64,000 bases of DNA from Enterobacter cloacae complex sp. ECNIH7 (GTDB lineage Bacteria > Pseudomonadota > Gammaproteobacteria > Enterobacterales > Enterobacteriaceae), in contig NZ_CP017990.1 of assembly GCF_002208095.1 (NCBI RefSeq), forward strand, positions 1 through 64,000. Reading direction: 5' to 3'. The position numbers and the translations under genes were made by a program. Below are positions 10,397-21,665 of this stretch, in pieces. Position 1 is the stretch's first letter. Every line of letters starts with the position of its first letter. The notes beneath the pieces are model-generated. The model worked only from the letters and a program-made list of their open reading frames with translations. It searched no databases and was not told where the DNA came from.

Positions 10397-11893
10397 ATGG
10401 CTCACTCACATTTATTAGCAGAAAGAATTTCCCGCCTCAGCAGCGCGCTGGAGAAAGGCCTTTTCGAGCGTAGCCACGCCATCCGCCTCTGCTTACTGGC
10501 GGCGCTGAGCGGTGAGAGCGTATTTTTGCTGGGACCGCCGGGCATTGCCAAAAGCCTGATTGCCCGCAGGCTAAAATTTGCTTTTCAGAACGCCCGCGCC
10601 TTCGAATATCTCATGACCCGGTTTTCCACCCCAGAAGAAGTTTTTGGTCCGCTCTCCATTCAGGCATTGAAAGATGAGGGGCGCTATCAGCGTCTGACTG
10701 AAGGGTATCTTCCGGAGGCTGAGATTGTTTTTCTCGATGAGATCTGGAAAGCGGGGCCGGCTATTCTTAACACCCTCCTCACGGCGATAAACGAACGTCG
10801 ATTCCGTAACGGCGCCAGTGAAGAGAAAATCCCGATGCGCCTGCTGGTGGCCGCCTCTAACGAACTGCCTGAAGCCGACAGCAGTCTGGAAGCGCTGTAT
10901 GACCGTATGCTTATCCGTCTGTGGCTGGACAAAGTGCAGGATAAGTCCAACTTCCGCTCCATGCTGGTCAGCCAGCAGGATGAAAGTGAAAACCCGGTAT
11001 CCGCTTCGCTGCAGGTGACGGATGAGGAGTATCACCAGTGGCAGCAGGATATCGGCAAAATCAAACTGCCTGACGCCGTCTTCGAGCTGATCTATCTGCT
11101 GCGCCAGCAGCTTGATCTCATCCCTTCAGCGCCCTATGTCTCCGATCGCCGGTGGAAAAAAGCGATCCGCCTGCTGCAGGCGAGCGCCCTGTTCAGCGGC
11201 CGTGATGCCGTTGCGCCAATCGATCTGATTCTGCTGAAAGATTGCCTCTGGCACGATGCAGAAGGCATGAATCTGATGCAGCAGCAGCTTGACGTTTTGA
11301 TGACCGGACACGCCTGGGGACAGCAGGCAATGCTCAACCAGCTGGGAGCGATTGCCCAGCGGCGCATCCAGCTCCAGCAGCAGCAAAGTGATAAAACCGC
11401 GCTGAAAGTGAATCGCCTTGGGGGCATGTTCGCCCGCAAACCGCACTACGAGCTTCCCGCGGATCTGACCGGCGCAACGCTAACGCTGCTGCTCCAGCAG
11501 CCGCTTAAACTGCATGATATGCAGGTGGTGCACATTACGATTGAGCGCGAGGCGCTGGCGCAGTGGCTGGATAAGGGCGGAGAGATCCGAGGAAAACTCA
11601 ACGGCATTGGTTTCGCGCAGCCGCTGAATATGGAAGTGGACAGCAGCCAGCACCTGGTGATCCGCGACGTCAGCCTCCAGGGATCGCGTCTTGCGCTGCC
11701 GGGAACCGCTTCAGATAGCGTGCCGGAAGAGATCAAGCAGCAGCTGGAAGCGCTGGATACCGAATGGCATCAGCAGCACACCCGCTTTAGCGAGCAGCAA
11801 AAATGCCTCTTTATTCATAGCGACTGGTTAGGTCGCATCGAAGCCAGCCTGCAGGACGTCAGCGCGCAGATCAAACAGGCGCGTCAATGCTAA
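10397..11893 (+). CDS. ravA: MoxR-type AAA+ ATPase RavA
   Basis: A 498-residue regulatory ATPase. Walker A is GPPGIAKS (near residues 47-54) and Walker B is VFLDEIW, with sensor-1 AASNE. The C-terminal LARA region follows, which in E. coli binds the lysine decarboxylase LdcI. The start at 10397 (MAHSHLL) has an AAGGA ribosome site and gives the E. coli length. An upstream in-frame ATG at 10361 lacks such a site. The 3' end overlaps viaA by 7 bases, matching the known AAA+/VWA chaperone pair linked to respiratory complexes and aminoglycoside sensitivity. Confidence 0.97.
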   Translation: MAHSHLLAERISRLSSALEKGLFERSHAIRLCLLAALSGESVFLLGPPGIAKSLIARRLKFAFQNARAFEYLMTRFSTPEEVFGPLSIQALKDEGRYQRLTEGYLPEAEIVFLDEIWKAGPAILNTLLTAINERRFRNGASEEKIPMRLLVAASNELPEADSSLEALYDRMLIRLWLDKVQDKSNFRSMLVSQQDESENPVSASLQVTDEEYHQWQQDIGKIKLPDAVFELIYLLRQQLDLIPSAPYVSDRRWKKAIRLLQASALFSGRDAVAPIDLILLKDCLWHDAEGMNLMQQQLDVLMTGHAWGQQAMLNQLGAIAQRRIQLQQQQSDKTALKVNRLGGMFARKPHYELPADLTGATLTLLLQQPLKLHDMQVVHITIEREALAQWLDKGGEIRGKLNGIGFAQPLNMEVDSSQHLVIRDVSLQGSRLALPGTASDSVPEEIKQQLEALDTEWHQQHTRFSEQQKCLFIHSDWLGRIEASLQDVSAQIKQARQC

Positions 11894-13338
11894 CGCTCGA
11901 TACGCTTAACGTCATGCTGGCCGTCAGCGAGGAGGGGTTGATCGAAGAAGTGGTCATTACCCTTCTGGCGTCGCCGCAGCTGGCGGCGTTTTTTGAAAAA
12001 TTTCCGAAGCTAAAAAAGGCGATGACGGACGATCTGCCCCGCTGGCGGGAAAATTTGCGTCAGCGGTTCAGGGAGACCGAAGTTCCGCCTGAGTTAACGG
12101 AAGAGGTGGCCTGCTATCAGCAGTGCCAGCGGCTCTCCACGTCGCAGTTTATCGTCCAGCTCCCGCAAACCCTGACGTTGCTCAATAACGTCCACTCTCC
12201 GTTTGCCAGCCAGGCCCGGGCGCTGGTCACGGATAACGCCACCTTTACACCCGCACTGCATACCCTCTTCTTACAGCGCTGGCGCCTCAGCCTGGTGGTT
12301 CAGGCCACAACGCTGAACCAGCAGCTGCTGGATGAAGAGCGTGAACAGCTGCTCAGCGAAGTTCAGGAACGTATGACGCTGAGCGGCCAGCTTGAAGAGG
12401 TGCTGGTAGAAAATGAAAACGCCGCCGGACGTCTGTGGGACATGAGCGCCGGGCAGCTGAAGCGCGGTGACTACCAGCTGATCGTGAAGTACGGCGACTT
12501 TCTAACGCAGCAGCCCGAGCTGATGAAGCTTGCAGAACAGCTGGGGCGCTCAAGGGAGGCAAAGTCGGTCCCAAAGAAAGATGCCCCGATGGAAACCTTC
12601 CGCACTCTGGTGCGCGAACCGGCTACCGTGCCTGAGCAGGTCGACGGGCTCCAGCAGAGCGACGACATCTTACGCCTGCTGCCGACCGAGCTAAGCACGC
12701 TGGGGATGACCGAGCTGGAGTATGAGTTTTATCGTCGGCTGGTTGAAAAACAGCTTCTCACCTACCGACTGCACGGTGAAGCCTGGCGCGAGAAAGTCAG
12801 CCAACGGCCGGTCGTCCATCAGGATTTTGATGAACAGCCGCGCGGGCCATTCATTGTTTGCGTGGATACGTCCGGTTCGATGGGCGGGTTTAACGAGCAG
12901 TGCGCGAAGGCGTTCTGTCTGGCACTGATGCGCGTGGCGCTGGCCGATCGCCGTCGCTGCTTCATCATGCTCTTCTCCAGCGAGGTGGTGGGCTATGAGC
13001 TGACGAACCAGCAGGGGATCGAGCAGGCAATCCGCTTTCTGAGCCAGCGCTTTCGCGGCGGCACGGATCTGGCCAGCTGCTTCCGCAGTATTGTGGAGCG
13101 TATGCAGGGCGGCGACTGGTACGACGCTGACGCGGTGGTGATTTCCGATTTTATTGCCCAGCGGCTGCCGGATGACGTGGTGAATAAGGTGAAGGAATTA
13201 CAGCGGGTGCACCAGCACCGTTTTCACGCGGTGGCGATGTCAGCCCATGGAAAACCCGGCATCATGCGCATCTTCGATCATATCTGGCGCTTTGATACCG
13301 GGCTGCGTAGCCGCCTGCTCAGACGCTGGCAGCGTTAA
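11887..13338 (+). CDS. viaA: VWA-domain protein ViaA, partner of RavA
   Basis: A 483-residue protein with an N-terminal helical region and a C-terminal von Willebrand A domain. The metal-ion site DTSGSMGG lies near residues 323-330, with further MIDAS residues in RGGTDLAS. It stimulates the RavA ATPase in E. coli. It starts inside ravA (7-base overlap), so the two are coupled. The stop codon abuts the asnA stop codon with no base between, so no terminator separates these convergent genes. Confidence 0.97.
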   Translation: MLTLDTLNVMLAVSEEGLIEEVVITLLASPQLAAFFEKFPKLKKAMTDDLPRWRENLRQRFRETEVPPELTEEVACYQQCQRLSTSQFIVQLPQTLTLLNNVHSPFASQARALVTDNATFTPALHTLFLQRWRLSLVVQATTLNQQLLDEEREQLLSEVQERMTLSGQLEEVLVENENAAGRLWDMSAGQLKRGDYQLIVKYGDFLTQQPELMKLAEQLGRSREAKSVPKKDAPMETFRTLVREPATVPEQVDGLQQSDDILRLLPTELSTLGMTELEYEFYRRLVEKQLLTYRLHGEAWREKVSQRPVVHQDFDEQPRGPFIVCVDTSGSMGGFNEQCAKAFCLALMRVALADRRRCFIMLFSSEVVGYELTNQQGIEQAIRFLSQRFRGGTDLASCFRSIVERMQGGDWYDADAVVISDFIAQRLPDDVVNKVKELQRVHQHRFHAVAMSAHGKPGIMRIFDHIWRFDTGLRSRLLRRWQR

Positions 13339-14331
13339 TTACAGAAGAGAACCGACGCTTTCACGTACCTGCTGCGGCCAGACGCCACACTGAACCTGAC
13401 CGATATGGGGTAATTGCAGCAGCAGCATGGTTAAACGGGACTGGCCGATACCGCCGCCGATCGTCTGAGGCATTTCACCGCGCAGCAGCGCCTGGTGCCA
13501 CTCGAGTTTGAGACGATCTTCATCACCGGTGACCGCCAGCTGGCGCTTCAGCGCGTCGGCATCCACGCGGATCCCCATAGATGAAATCTCGAATGCGTCT
13601 TCCAGTACCGGGTTCCACACCAGAATATCGCCGTTCAGCCCGGCAAATTCGCCCTCACCTACAGTGCTCCAGTCATCATAATCCGGTGCGCGAACGTCGT
13701 GGCGTTTGCCATCAGACAGTTTGCCGCCGATACCGATCAGGAATACTGCACCTAATTCTTTAGCGATCGCACGCTCGCGACCTTTAGCATCGAGATCCGG
13801 GAAGCGGCTCAGCAGCTCCTGGCTGTGGACAAAGTGGATCGTATCCGGCAGGAACGGTGCCAGACCAAACTCTTTGCTCACGGCCGCTTCGGTTGCTTTG
13901 ATCCCGGCGTAGATCGCCTCAACGGTGGATTTCAGCGTACCGACGTGGCGTTCACCATCACCCATTACGCGCTCCCAGTCCCACTGGTCAACGTAAACGG
14001 AATGAATCGGAGAAAGGCGGTCTTCATCGGGACGAAGGGCTTTCATGTGCGTGTAGAGCCCTTCGCCCGCGCTGAAGTCGTGTTGTCCCAGAGTTTGACG
14101 CTTCCACTTCGCCAGGGAATGAACCACTTCGAACTGAGCGTCTGGCAGCGTTTTCACTTTTACCTGTACCGCTTTTTCGCATCCAGAGAGGTTATCCTGC
14201 GTCCCGTCACCCACGCGGCTCAGAATCGGCGCCTGAACTTCAATAAGGCCAAGCTTCTCTTCCAGCTGGCGGGAAAAATGGGATTTTACGAAACTGATCT
14301 GGCGTTGTTTTGCGATGTAAGCGGTTTTCAT
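13339..14331 (-). CDS. asnA: Aspartate--ammonia ligase (asparagine synthetase A)
   Basis: A 330-residue class II tRNA-synthetase-like enzyme that makes asparagine from aspartate, ammonia and ATP. Recognisable blocks are the N-terminal [20 protein letters not shown] and the C-terminal [15 protein letters not shown] (class II motif 3, ATP site). AGGAG lies about 8 bases upstream of the start. It is divergent from asnC, which activates asnA when asparagine is scarce in E. coli. Convergent and flush with viaA. Confidence 0.98.
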   Translation of the reverse strand: MKTAYIAKQRQISFVKSHFSRQLEEKLGLIEVQAPILSRVGDGTQDNLSGCEKAVQVKVKTLPDAQFEVVHSLAKWKRQTLGQHDFSAGEGLYTHMKALRPDEDRLSPIHSVYVDQWDWERVMGDGERHVGTLKSTVEAIYAGIKATEAAVSKEFGLAPFLPDTIHFVHSQELLSRFPDLDAKGRERAIAKELGAVFLIGIGGKLSDGKRHDVRAPDYDDWSTVGEGEFAGLNGDILVWNPVLEDAFEISSMGIRVDADALKRQLAVTGDEDRLKLEWHQALLRGEMPQTIGGGIGQSRLTMLLLQLPHIGQVQCGVWPQQVRESVGSLL

Positions 14332-14482
14332 TATTTATACTCCTGCGTCCTGTTGATATTGATTAAGCAACAGAAATGGCATCATATTCAATAACTCATC
14401 AACAAAAAGCCACCTTCACTTTTGATTCGATAAAATTAAACGCTAGAATAGGGTGATTCATTAATCCTCATAAGAAAAAACT

Positions 14483-14941
14483 ATGGAAAATTATCAGATC
14501 GACAATCTCGACCGCGGCATTCTGGAGGCGTTAATGGCCAATGCCCGTACCGCCTACGCCGAGCTGGCAAAACAGTTTGGCGTCAGCCCGGGAACCATTC
14601 ACGTCCGCGTAGAGAAGATGAAGCAGGCGGGGATCATTACCGGCGCACGCATTGACGTCAGTCCTAAACATCTGGGTTACGACGTCTGCTGCTTCATCGG
14701 CATCATTCTTAAAAGCGCCAAAGACTACCCTTCCGCCCTGGCGAAGCTGAACGCGCTGGATGAAGTCACCGAGGCGTATTACACCACCGGGCATTACAGC
14801 ATCTTTATTAAAGTCATGTGCCGATCCATCGACGCCCTCCAGCAGGTACTTATCAACAAGATCCAAACAATCGATGAAATTCAATCCACCGAGACGCTGA
14901 TCTCCCTGCAAAACCCGATCATGCGTACCATCCGCCCGTGA
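14483..14941 (+). CDS. asnC: Lrp/AsnC-family transcriptional regulator AsnC
   Basis: A 152-residue regulator with an N-terminal helix-turn-helix (LDRGILEALMANARTAYAELAKQFGVSPGTIHVRVEKM) and a C-terminal RAM/AsnC ligand-binding domain. In E. coli it activates asnA and also affects its own and mioC transcription. The 151-base divergent gap to asnA is AT-rich and should hold its sites. It reads towards mioC and oriC. Confidence 0.97.
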   Translation: MENYQIDNLDRGILEALMANARTAYAELAKQFGVSPGTIHVRVEKMKQAGIITGARIDVSPKHLGYDVCCFIGIILKSAKDYPSALAKLNALDEVTEAYYTTGHYSIFIKVMCRSIDALQQVLINKIQTIDEIQSTETLISLQNPIMRTIRP

Positions 14942-14962
14942 TCGGGCAAATTCATTCCCACA

Positions 14963-14971
14963 TTTTCCACA
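14963..14971 (+). promoter_or_regulatory. DnaA box upstream of mioC
   Basis: TTTTCCACA fits the relaxed DnaA consensus TTWTNCACA and lies in the asnC-mioC gap. In E. coli DnaA represses the mioC promoter, which reads towards oriC, through boxes in the same position. Confidence 0.6.
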
Positions 14972-15031
14972 GGTAGATCCCAGCTCGTTCACAGCGTACA
15001 ATGACCGTCTCTTTATCTGGGCGAGCGATCA

Positions 15032-15481
15032 ATGGCGGACATTACCCTTATCAGCGGCAGCACCCTTGGTGGTGCGGAATACGTAGCGGAACACCTGGCT
15101 GAAAAGCTGGAAGATGCGGGCTTTTCCACGGAAACCCTGCACGGTCCGTTGCTTGAAGATCTCCCGACTGACGGGGTCTGGCTGCTGATCACCTCCACGC
15201 ACGGCGCGGGCGATCTGCCGGATAACCTGCAACCTTTATATGACGAACTGCTGGAACAGCAGCCCGACCTGTCAAACGTCCGTTTTGGCGCGGTGGGGAT
15301 CGGCAGTCGTGAATATGACACCTTTTGCGGGGCAATAGAGAAAGTTGAAGCCGCTGTAACCTCTTGTGGAGCAAAACAGCTGGGTGAAACGCTCAAGATC
15401 AACATCCTCGATCATGACATTCCGGAGGATCCAGCCGAGATCTGGCTCGCGGAATGGAAAAATTTACTCAAAACCGATTAA
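15032..15481 (+). CDS. mioC: Flavodoxin-like FMN-binding protein MioC
   Basis: A 149-residue flavodoxin-fold protein, about two residues longer than the E. coli form. The FMN phosphate loop SGSTLGGAEYVAE lies at residues 8-20, and STHGAGDLPDN (near residue 54) contacts the isoalloxazine ring. It has been linked to biotin synthase electron transfer in E. coli. Its stop codon is immediately followed by the first GATC of oriC, and mioC transcription reads into the origin. Confidence 0.97.
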   Translation: MADITLISGSTLGGAEYVAEHLAEKLEDAGFSTETLHGPLLEDLPTDGVWLLITSTHGAGDLPDNLQPLYDELLEQQPDLSNVRFGAVGIGSREYDTFCGAIEKVEAAVTSCGAKQLGETLKINILDHDIPEDPAEIWLAEWKNLLKTD

Positions 15482-15497
15482 AGATCGCGCGAACAGA

Positions 15498-15506
15498 TGT
15501 GGATAA
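15498..15506 (-). promoter_or_regulatory. oriC DnaA box R4
   Basis: TGTGGATAA, the reverse complement of consensus TTATCCACA. It is the outermost box on the mioC side, a high-affinity site. Confidence 0.93.
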
Positions 15507-15536
15507 CTCTGGTTAAAAGCTCGTATTAACCCGTAG

Positions 15537-15545
15537 TTATCCAAA
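15537..15545 (+). promoter_or_regulatory. oriC DnaA box R3
   Basis: TTATCCAAA, a low-affinity variant in the R3 position. Confidence 0.85.
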
Positions 15546-15571
15546 GAACAACTGTTGTATCGTTTTTGACC

Positions 15572-15580
15572 TGTGTATAA
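15572..15580 (-). promoter_or_regulatory. oriC DnaA box R2
   Basis: TGTGTATAA, the reverse complement of TTATACACA, in the R2 position. Confidence 0.9.
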
Positions 15581-15677
15581 AGTCGCGATCTGATCCCAGC
15601 TTATACTGTCCAGGATCACCGATCATTCACAGCAAACGATCCTTTCTAACTGCATGATCTTCTTTGTGAGATCGGAC

Positions 15678-15686
15678 TTATCCACA
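15678..15686 (+). promoter_or_regulatory. oriC DnaA box R1
   Basis: TTATCCACA, a perfect high-affinity box beside the unwinding element. Confidence 0.94.
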
Positions 15687-15699
15687 CAGGTTCGCGATC

Positions 15700-15743
15700 C
15701 TAATAAGAGATCACAATAGAACAGATCTCTAAATAAAAAGATC
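15700..15743. other. oriC duplex-unwinding element (three 13-mers)
   Basis: Three GATC-ended 13-mers on the minus strand: R at 15700-15712, M at 15715-15727 and L at 15731-15743. The L repeat reads GATCTTTTTATTT, differing from the E. coli form I recall by one base. This is where the helix first opens and DnaB is loaded. Confidence 0.92.
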
Positions 15744-15855
15744 TTCTTTTTAATAGCCCAGGATCCCAATGCTTTCTCGAAAGACTAAAGTTGAGTAGAA
15801 TCCACGGCCCGGGCTTCAATCCATTTTCATACCGCTTTACGCGAGGCAGACCACC

Positions 15856-17745
15856 ATGTTTTATCAGGATCCTTTTGACGTCATCATCATTGGCGGGGGT
15901 CATGCAGGCACTGAGGCCGCAATGGCCGCAGCGCGTATGGGTCAGCAGACCCTGCTTTTGACACACAATATCGACACGCTGGGACAAATGTCCTGTAATC
16001 CGGCGATTGGCGGCATTGGGAAAGGACACCTGGTAAAAGAAGTGGATGCACTTGGCGGCCTGATGGCGAAAGCGATCGATCATGCTGGCATCCAGTTTAG
16101 GATACTAAACGCGAGTAAAGGTCCCGCCGTGCGTGCGACCCGAGCTCAGGCAGACCGCGTACTTTACCGTCAGGCTGTGCGTACCGCCCTGGAGAACCAG
16201 CCGAACCTGATGATCTTCCAGCAGGCGGTTGAAGATCTTATCGTTGAGAACGATCGCGTCGTAGGTGCCGTGACCCAGATGGGTCTCAAATTCCGTGCGA
16301 AAGCCGTGGTGCTGACCGTGGGCACATTCCTGGACGGTAAAATTCATATCGGTCTGGATAACTACAGCGGTGGCCGTGCCGGCGATCCGCCGTCTATTCC
16401 CCTGTCTCGCCGTCTGCGTGAACTGCCGCTGCGCGTCAGCCGCCTGAAAACCGGCACGCCGCCGCGTATTGATGCGCGCACCATTGATTTCAGCGTGCTG
16501 GCGCAACAGCACGGTGATAATCCGATGCCGGTGTTCTCGTTCATGGGCAATGCGGCTCAGCATCCGCAGCAGGTACCGTGCTACATCACGCATACCAACG
16601 AGAAAACCCATGACGTGATCCGCAATAACCTCGATCGCAGCCCCATGTATGCCGGCGTGATCGAAGGGATCGGCCCACGCTACTGTCCGTCGATCGAAGA
16701 CAAAGTGATGCGCTTCGCCGATCGTAACCAGCACCAGATCTTCCTGGAGCCGGAAGGGCTGACCTCTAATGAAATTTATCCGAACGGCATCTCCACCAGC
16801 CTGCCGTTCGATGTACAGATGCAAATTGTTCGCTCAATGCAGGGGATGGAGAATGCGAAAATCGTTCGTCCCGGCTACGCTATTGAGTACGATTTCTTCG
16901 ATCCGCGCGACCTGAAGCCAACCCTGGAAAGCAAATTCATCCACGGTCTGTTCTTCGCGGGGCAGATTAACGGCACTACCGGCTACGAAGAAGCGGCTGC
17001 GCAGGGCCTGCTTGCCGGTTTGAACGCCGCGCGCTTCTCCGCTGAGAAAGAGGGCTGGGCACCAGGCCGTTCTCAGGCGTATCTGGGCGTGCTGGTTGAC
17101 GATCTCTGCACGCTGGGTACCAAAGAGCCGTATCGTATGTTTACCTCTCGCGCTGAATATCGCCTGATGCTTCGTGAAGATAACGCCGACCTGCGTCTGA
17201 CCGAAATGGGCCGCGAGCTGGGTCTGGTCGATGACGAACGCTGGGCGCGCTTCAACGAAAAGCTGGAGCGCATTGAGCAGGAACGTCAGCGCCTGAAAAC
17301 CACCTGGGTGAATCCGCAGGCGGAAACCGCCGCCGAAGTAAACGCTCACTTAACCGCGCCGCTGTCGCGTGAAGCCAGCGGGGAAGATCTGCTGCGCCGT
17401 CCTGAAGTCACCTACGAGAACCTGGTCAAACTGACCGCCTTCGCGCCGGGGCTGGAAGACGCTGAAGCGGCAGAGCAGGTTGAGATCCAGGTGAAGTACG
17501 AAGGTTACATCGCGCGTCAGCAGGATGAGATCGAAAAACAGCAGCGTAACGAAAACACGCTGCTGCCGGAAATGCTGGACTACCGCCAGGTGACGGGCCT
17601 TTCCAACGAAGTGATCGCCAAGCTGAACGATCACAAACCGGTATCGATCGGCCAGGCATCCCGTATCTCCGGCGTCACGCCTGCAGCGATTTCGATCCTG
17701 CTGGTCTGGCTGAAAAAGCAGGGCATGCTGCGCCGCAGCGCGTAA
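15856..17745 (+). CDS. mnmG: tRNA uridine 5-carboxymethylaminomethyl modification enzyme MnmG (GidA)
   Basis: A 629-residue FAD-dependent enzyme. With MnmE (encoded at 40518) it adds the carboxymethylaminomethyl group to U34 of certain tRNAs. The FAD dinucleotide-binding motif [10 protein letters not shown] lies at residues 13-22. The block [20 protein letters not shown] and the C-terminal helical domain are conserved. It is the first gene right of oriC. A paired REP element follows before rsmG. Confidence 0.98.
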   Translation: MFYQDPFDVIIIGGGHAGTEAAMAAARMGQQTLLLTHNIDTLGQMSCNPAIGGIGKGHLVKEVDALGGLMAKAIDHAGIQFRILNASKGPAVRATRAQADRVLYRQAVRTALENQPNLMIFQQAVEDLIVENDRVVGAVTQMGLKFRAKAVVLTVGTFLDGKIHIGLDNYSGGRAGDPPSIPLSRRLRELPLRVSRLKTGTPPRIDARTIDFSVLAQQHGDNPMPVFSFMGNAAQHPQQVPCYITHTNEKTHDVIRNNLDRSPMYAGVIEGIGPRYCPSIEDKVMRFADRNQHQIFLEPEGLTSNEIYPNGISTSLPFDVQMQIVRSMQGMENAKIVRPGYAIEYDFFDPRDLKPTLESKFIHGLFFAGQINGTTGYEEAAAQGLLAGLNAARFSAEKEGWAPGRSQAYLGVLVDDLCTLGTKEPYRMFTSRAEYRLMLREDNADLRLTEMGRELGLVDDERWARFNEKLERIEQERQRLKTTWVNPQAETAAEVNAHLTAPLSREASGEDLLRRPEVTYENLVKLTAFAPGLEDAEAAEQVEIQVKYEGYIARQQDEIEKQQRNENTLLPEMLDYRQVTGLSNEVIAKLNDHKPVSIGQASRISGVTPAAISILLVWLKKQGMLRRSA

Positions 17746-17758
17746 TGCCCAGAACATT

Positions 17759-17827
17759 GCCCGGTGGCGCTGCGCTTACCGGGCCTGATGAACCCGTAGG
17801 GCGGGTAAGCGAAGCGCCACCCGCCAC
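17759..17827. repeat. BIME: two inverted REP units between mnmG and rsmG
   Basis: Two REP palindromes in opposite orientation (about 17759-17785 and 17796-17827), sharing the GGTGGCGCTGCGCTTACC type core and its complement. Such elements in transcripts stabilise upstream mRNA and can bind gyrase or Pol I. The role here is inferred. Confidence 0.82.
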
Positions 17828-17852
17828 CTAAGTTTTCCAACAGGTATTCACC

Positions 17853-18476
17853 GTGCTCAACAAACTCTCTCGTCTGCTGGATCAGGCAGGTATTTCGCTC
17901 ACCGATCACCAGAAAAATCAGCTGGTGGCCTATGTCGATATGCTGAACAAATGGAACAAAGCGTACAACCTGACTTCAGTACGTGACCCCAACGAGATGC
18001 TGGTACGCCATATTCTCGATAGCATCGTGGTTGCCCCGTGGCTGAAAGGTGAGCGTTTTATCGACGTGGGTACGGGACCTGGTTTACCGGGCGTTCCGCT
18101 GTCGATTGTTCGCCCTGAGAGCCACTTCACGCTGCTGGACAGCCTTGGCAAGCGCGTGCGCTTTTTACGTCAGGTACAGCATGAGCTGAAGCTTGAAAAC
18201 ATCACGCCCGTGCAGAGCAGGGTAGAGGAGTTCCCGGCAGAGCCGCCGTTTGACGGTGTTATCAGCCGCGCGTTTGCTTCGCTCAATGATATGGTGAGCT
18301 GGTGTAAGCACTTGCCGGCAGAGAATGGCCGCTTTTATGCGCTGAAAGGGCAGTTGCCAGGCGATGAGATTGAACAGCTCCCGGACGGTTTTGCTGTTGA
18401 ATCCATCGAGAAATTACACATTCCTCAGCTCGATGGGGAGCGTCATCTGGTGATAATTAAGCCAAACAATTTTTAA
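17853..18476 (+). CDS. rsmG: 16S rRNA (guanine527-N7)-methyltransferase RsmG (GidB)
   Basis: A 207-residue Rossmann-fold methyltransferase acting on G527 of 16S rRNA. Loss of function gives low-level streptomycin resistance in other bacteria. The SAM-binding motif [17 protein letters not shown] lies near residues 66-82. It starts with GTG, preceded by CAGG, as in E. coli. It follows mnmG after a BIME and precedes a long AT-rich gap before the atp operon. Confidence 0.97.
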   Translation: MLNKLSRLLDQAGISLTDHQKNQLVAYVDMLNKWNKAYNLTSVRDPNEMLVRHILDSIVVAPWLKGERFIDVGTGPGLPGVPLSIVRPESHFTLLDSLGKRVRFLRQVQHELKLENITPVQSRVEEFPAEPPFDGVISRAFASLNDMVSWCKHLPAENGRFYALKGQLPGDEIEQLPDGFAVESIEKLHIPQLDGERHLVIIKPNNF

Positions 18477-19020
18477 AAAATTAATAAAAAATGTGGAATT
18501 TGTGCTGTTCTTCGCATGTTAAAAAACAGCACAACTACCGGGGATTTACCGGTGAGCTTTTAACCTCTTTTTCACTAAGGTTTTTCTTCAGGTTAACCTG
18601 GCCACTTTTATTCACCGAGAAGATAGTCATCTGTGAAAATATAAGTCTGCTAAAAGTGGGAGGCAGTAACCAGAACGCAATGTTAATTTTTTATTAAGAA
18701 TGTCAATAAAACGTTTTTATTGTGTACTGGGCTGTTTTGAAAATAGTTACGACGTTTTGCTTTTAATTTCATAAAGTTAAATTTATGCGATTTGCGCCTT
18801 TGATAAATACAACCTTATCGCAAATGTGTGTTTTGTGATCTCGTGCACGCTTTATCGCCAACGTTTTCGCGCTGTTTGCAGTTTTGCTCGAAGGTTGACG
18901 CTTTCAGCGAAAGTTAAAAAATAGCGGTGGGGAAAAATATTTAAACATTTATTCACCTTTTCGCTACTTAATGTTTGAAATCACGGGTGCGCACCGTATA
19001 ATTTGACCGCTTTTTGATGC
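18477..19020. other. AT-rich gap upstream of the atp operon
   Basis: No supported gene in this stretch. It is AT-rich and unusually long for the neighbourhood. A degenerate CRP-like site (TGTGA at 18834, partner GCACG) is the only recognisable motif. A 68-codon reading frame at 18491-18697 has no ribosome site or family resemblance and was not accepted. E. coli has a gap of similar length here. Confidence 0.6.
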
Positions 19021-19050
19021 TTGACTCTGAGCCTTAAAGGACGTTTTATA
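19021..19050 (+). promoter_or_regulatory. Main atp operon promoter
   Basis: TTGACT (19021-19026), an 18-base spacer, then TTTATA (19045-19050), just upstream of atpI. It resembles the E. coli atpI promoter in sequence and position. Confidence 0.75.
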
Positions 19051-19092
19051 CGACACGCGGCATACCTCGAAGGGAGCAGGAGTAAAAACGTG

Positions 19093-20297
<1,205 letters not shown>

Positions 20298-20328
20298 TTT
20301 TTTACCAACACTACTACGTTTTAATTGA

Positions 20329-20603
<275 letters not shown>

Positions 20604-20634
20604 TAAGCCACAGAAATTAAAGAGGTATTGTGCT

Positions 20635-21105
20635 GTGAACATGAACGCAACAATCCTCGGCCAGGCCATCGCGTTTATTCTCTTTGTCTGGTTCTGCATG
20701 AAGTATGTATGGCCGCCTTTAATGGCTGCCATCGAAAAACGTCAGAAAGAAATTGCTGACGGTCTGGCTTCTGCAGAACGCGCTAAGAAAGATTTGGACC
20801 TTGCACAGGCCAACGCGACAGACCAGCTGAAAAAAGCGAAAGCTGAAGCTCAGGTAATCATTGAACAGGCTAACAAACGCCGTTCTCAGATCCTGGACGA
20901 AGCCAAAGCTGAAGCAGAACAGGAACGTACTAAGATCGTGACACAAGCTCAGGCAGAAATTGATGCTGAGCGTAAACGTGCTCGTGAAGAACTGCGTAAG
21001 CAGGTTGCGATTCTGGCTGTTGCTGGCGCCGAGAAGATCATCGAACGTTCCGTGGATGAAGCTGCTAACAGCGACATCGTGGACAAACTTGTCGCTGAAC
21101 TGTAA
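20635..21105 (+). CDS. atpF: F0F1 ATP synthase subunit b
   Basis: A 156-residue peripheral stalk subunit. One N-terminal transmembrane helix (residues about 5-24) is followed by a long charged coiled coil to residue 130 and the delta-binding end. It starts with GTG behind an AAAGAGG ribosome site, as in E. coli. Two copies form the stator. Confidence 0.97.
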   Translation: MNMNATILGQAIAFILFVWFCMKYVWPPLMAAIEKRQKEIADGLASAERAKKDLDLAQANATDQLKKAKAEAQVIIEQANKRRSQILDEAKAEAEQERTKIVTQAQAEIDAERKRAREELRKQVAILAVAGAEKIIERSVDEAANSDIVDKLVAEL

Positions 21106-21119
21106 GGAGGGAGGGGCTG

Positions 21120-21653
21120 ATGTCTGAATTTGTTACGGTAGCTCGCCCCTACGCCAAAGCAGCTTTTGACTTTGCTGTCGAACACCAAAATGTCGATCGC
21201 TGGCAGGATATGCTGGCGTTTGCCGCTGAGGTGACGAAAAACGAACAAATGGCTGAGTTGCTTTCCGGTGCGTTAGCACCTGAAACTCTCGCCGCGTCGT
21301 TTATCGCCGTGTGCGGAGAGCAACTGGATGCCAACGGCCAGAACCTGATTAAGGTGATGGCAGAAAATGGTCGTCTCCGTGTGCTCCCGGATGTTCTTGA
21401 GCAGTTTGAGCACTTACGTGCCCTTAGTGAAGCAACCGCTGAAGTTGAAGTGACTTCTGCGACTGAACTGAGTAATGAACAGCTTGCGAAAATCACCGCC
21501 GCGATGGAAAAACGTCTGTCACGCAAAGTTAAGCTGAATTGCAAAATCGATAAGTCTGTAATGGCAGGCGTAATCATCCGTTCGGGTGATATGGTCATTG
21601 ATGGCAGCGTACGCGGCCGTCTTGAACGCCTTGCAGACGTCTTGCAGTCTTAA
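21120..21653 (+). CDS. atpH: F0F1 ATP synthase subunit delta
   Basis: A 177-residue stator subunit that joins F1 alpha to the b dimer. The N-terminal helical domain starts [19 protein letters not shown]. The C-terminal block [33 protein letters not shown] region ([20 protein letters not shown]) is the family signature. Strong AAGGAGG ribosome site 14 bases upstream. Confidence 0.97.
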   Translation: MSEFVTVARPYAKAAFDFAVEHQNVDRWQDMLAFAAEVTKNEQMAELLSGALAPETLAASFIAVCGEQLDANGQNLIKVMAENGRLRVLPDVLEQFEHLRALSEATAEVEVTSATELSNEQLAKITAAMEKRLSRKVKLNCKIDKSVMAGVIIRSGDMVIDGSVRGRLERLADVLQS

Positions 21654-21665
21654 GGGGACTGGAGC

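Larger units (their letters stand above)
15483..15780. other. oriC: Chromosomal replication origin oriC
   Basis: Lies between mioC and mnmG as in E. coli, inverted here so that the duplex-unwinding side is on the right. It contains four clear DnaA boxes (R4, R3, R2, R1), three AT-rich 13-mers that each include GATC, and 13 GATC sites in about 300 bases for Dam methylation and SeqA binding. A degenerate IHF-like site lies at 15647-15659 on the minus strand. Box order and spacing correspond to E. coli oriC, so it should be bound by the DnaA encoded at 44938. Confidence 0.97.

Noticed and set aside
18491..18697. A 68-codon frame in the rsmG-atpI gap
   Set aside because: No ribosome site, AT-rich composition and no recognised family. 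Could be chance.
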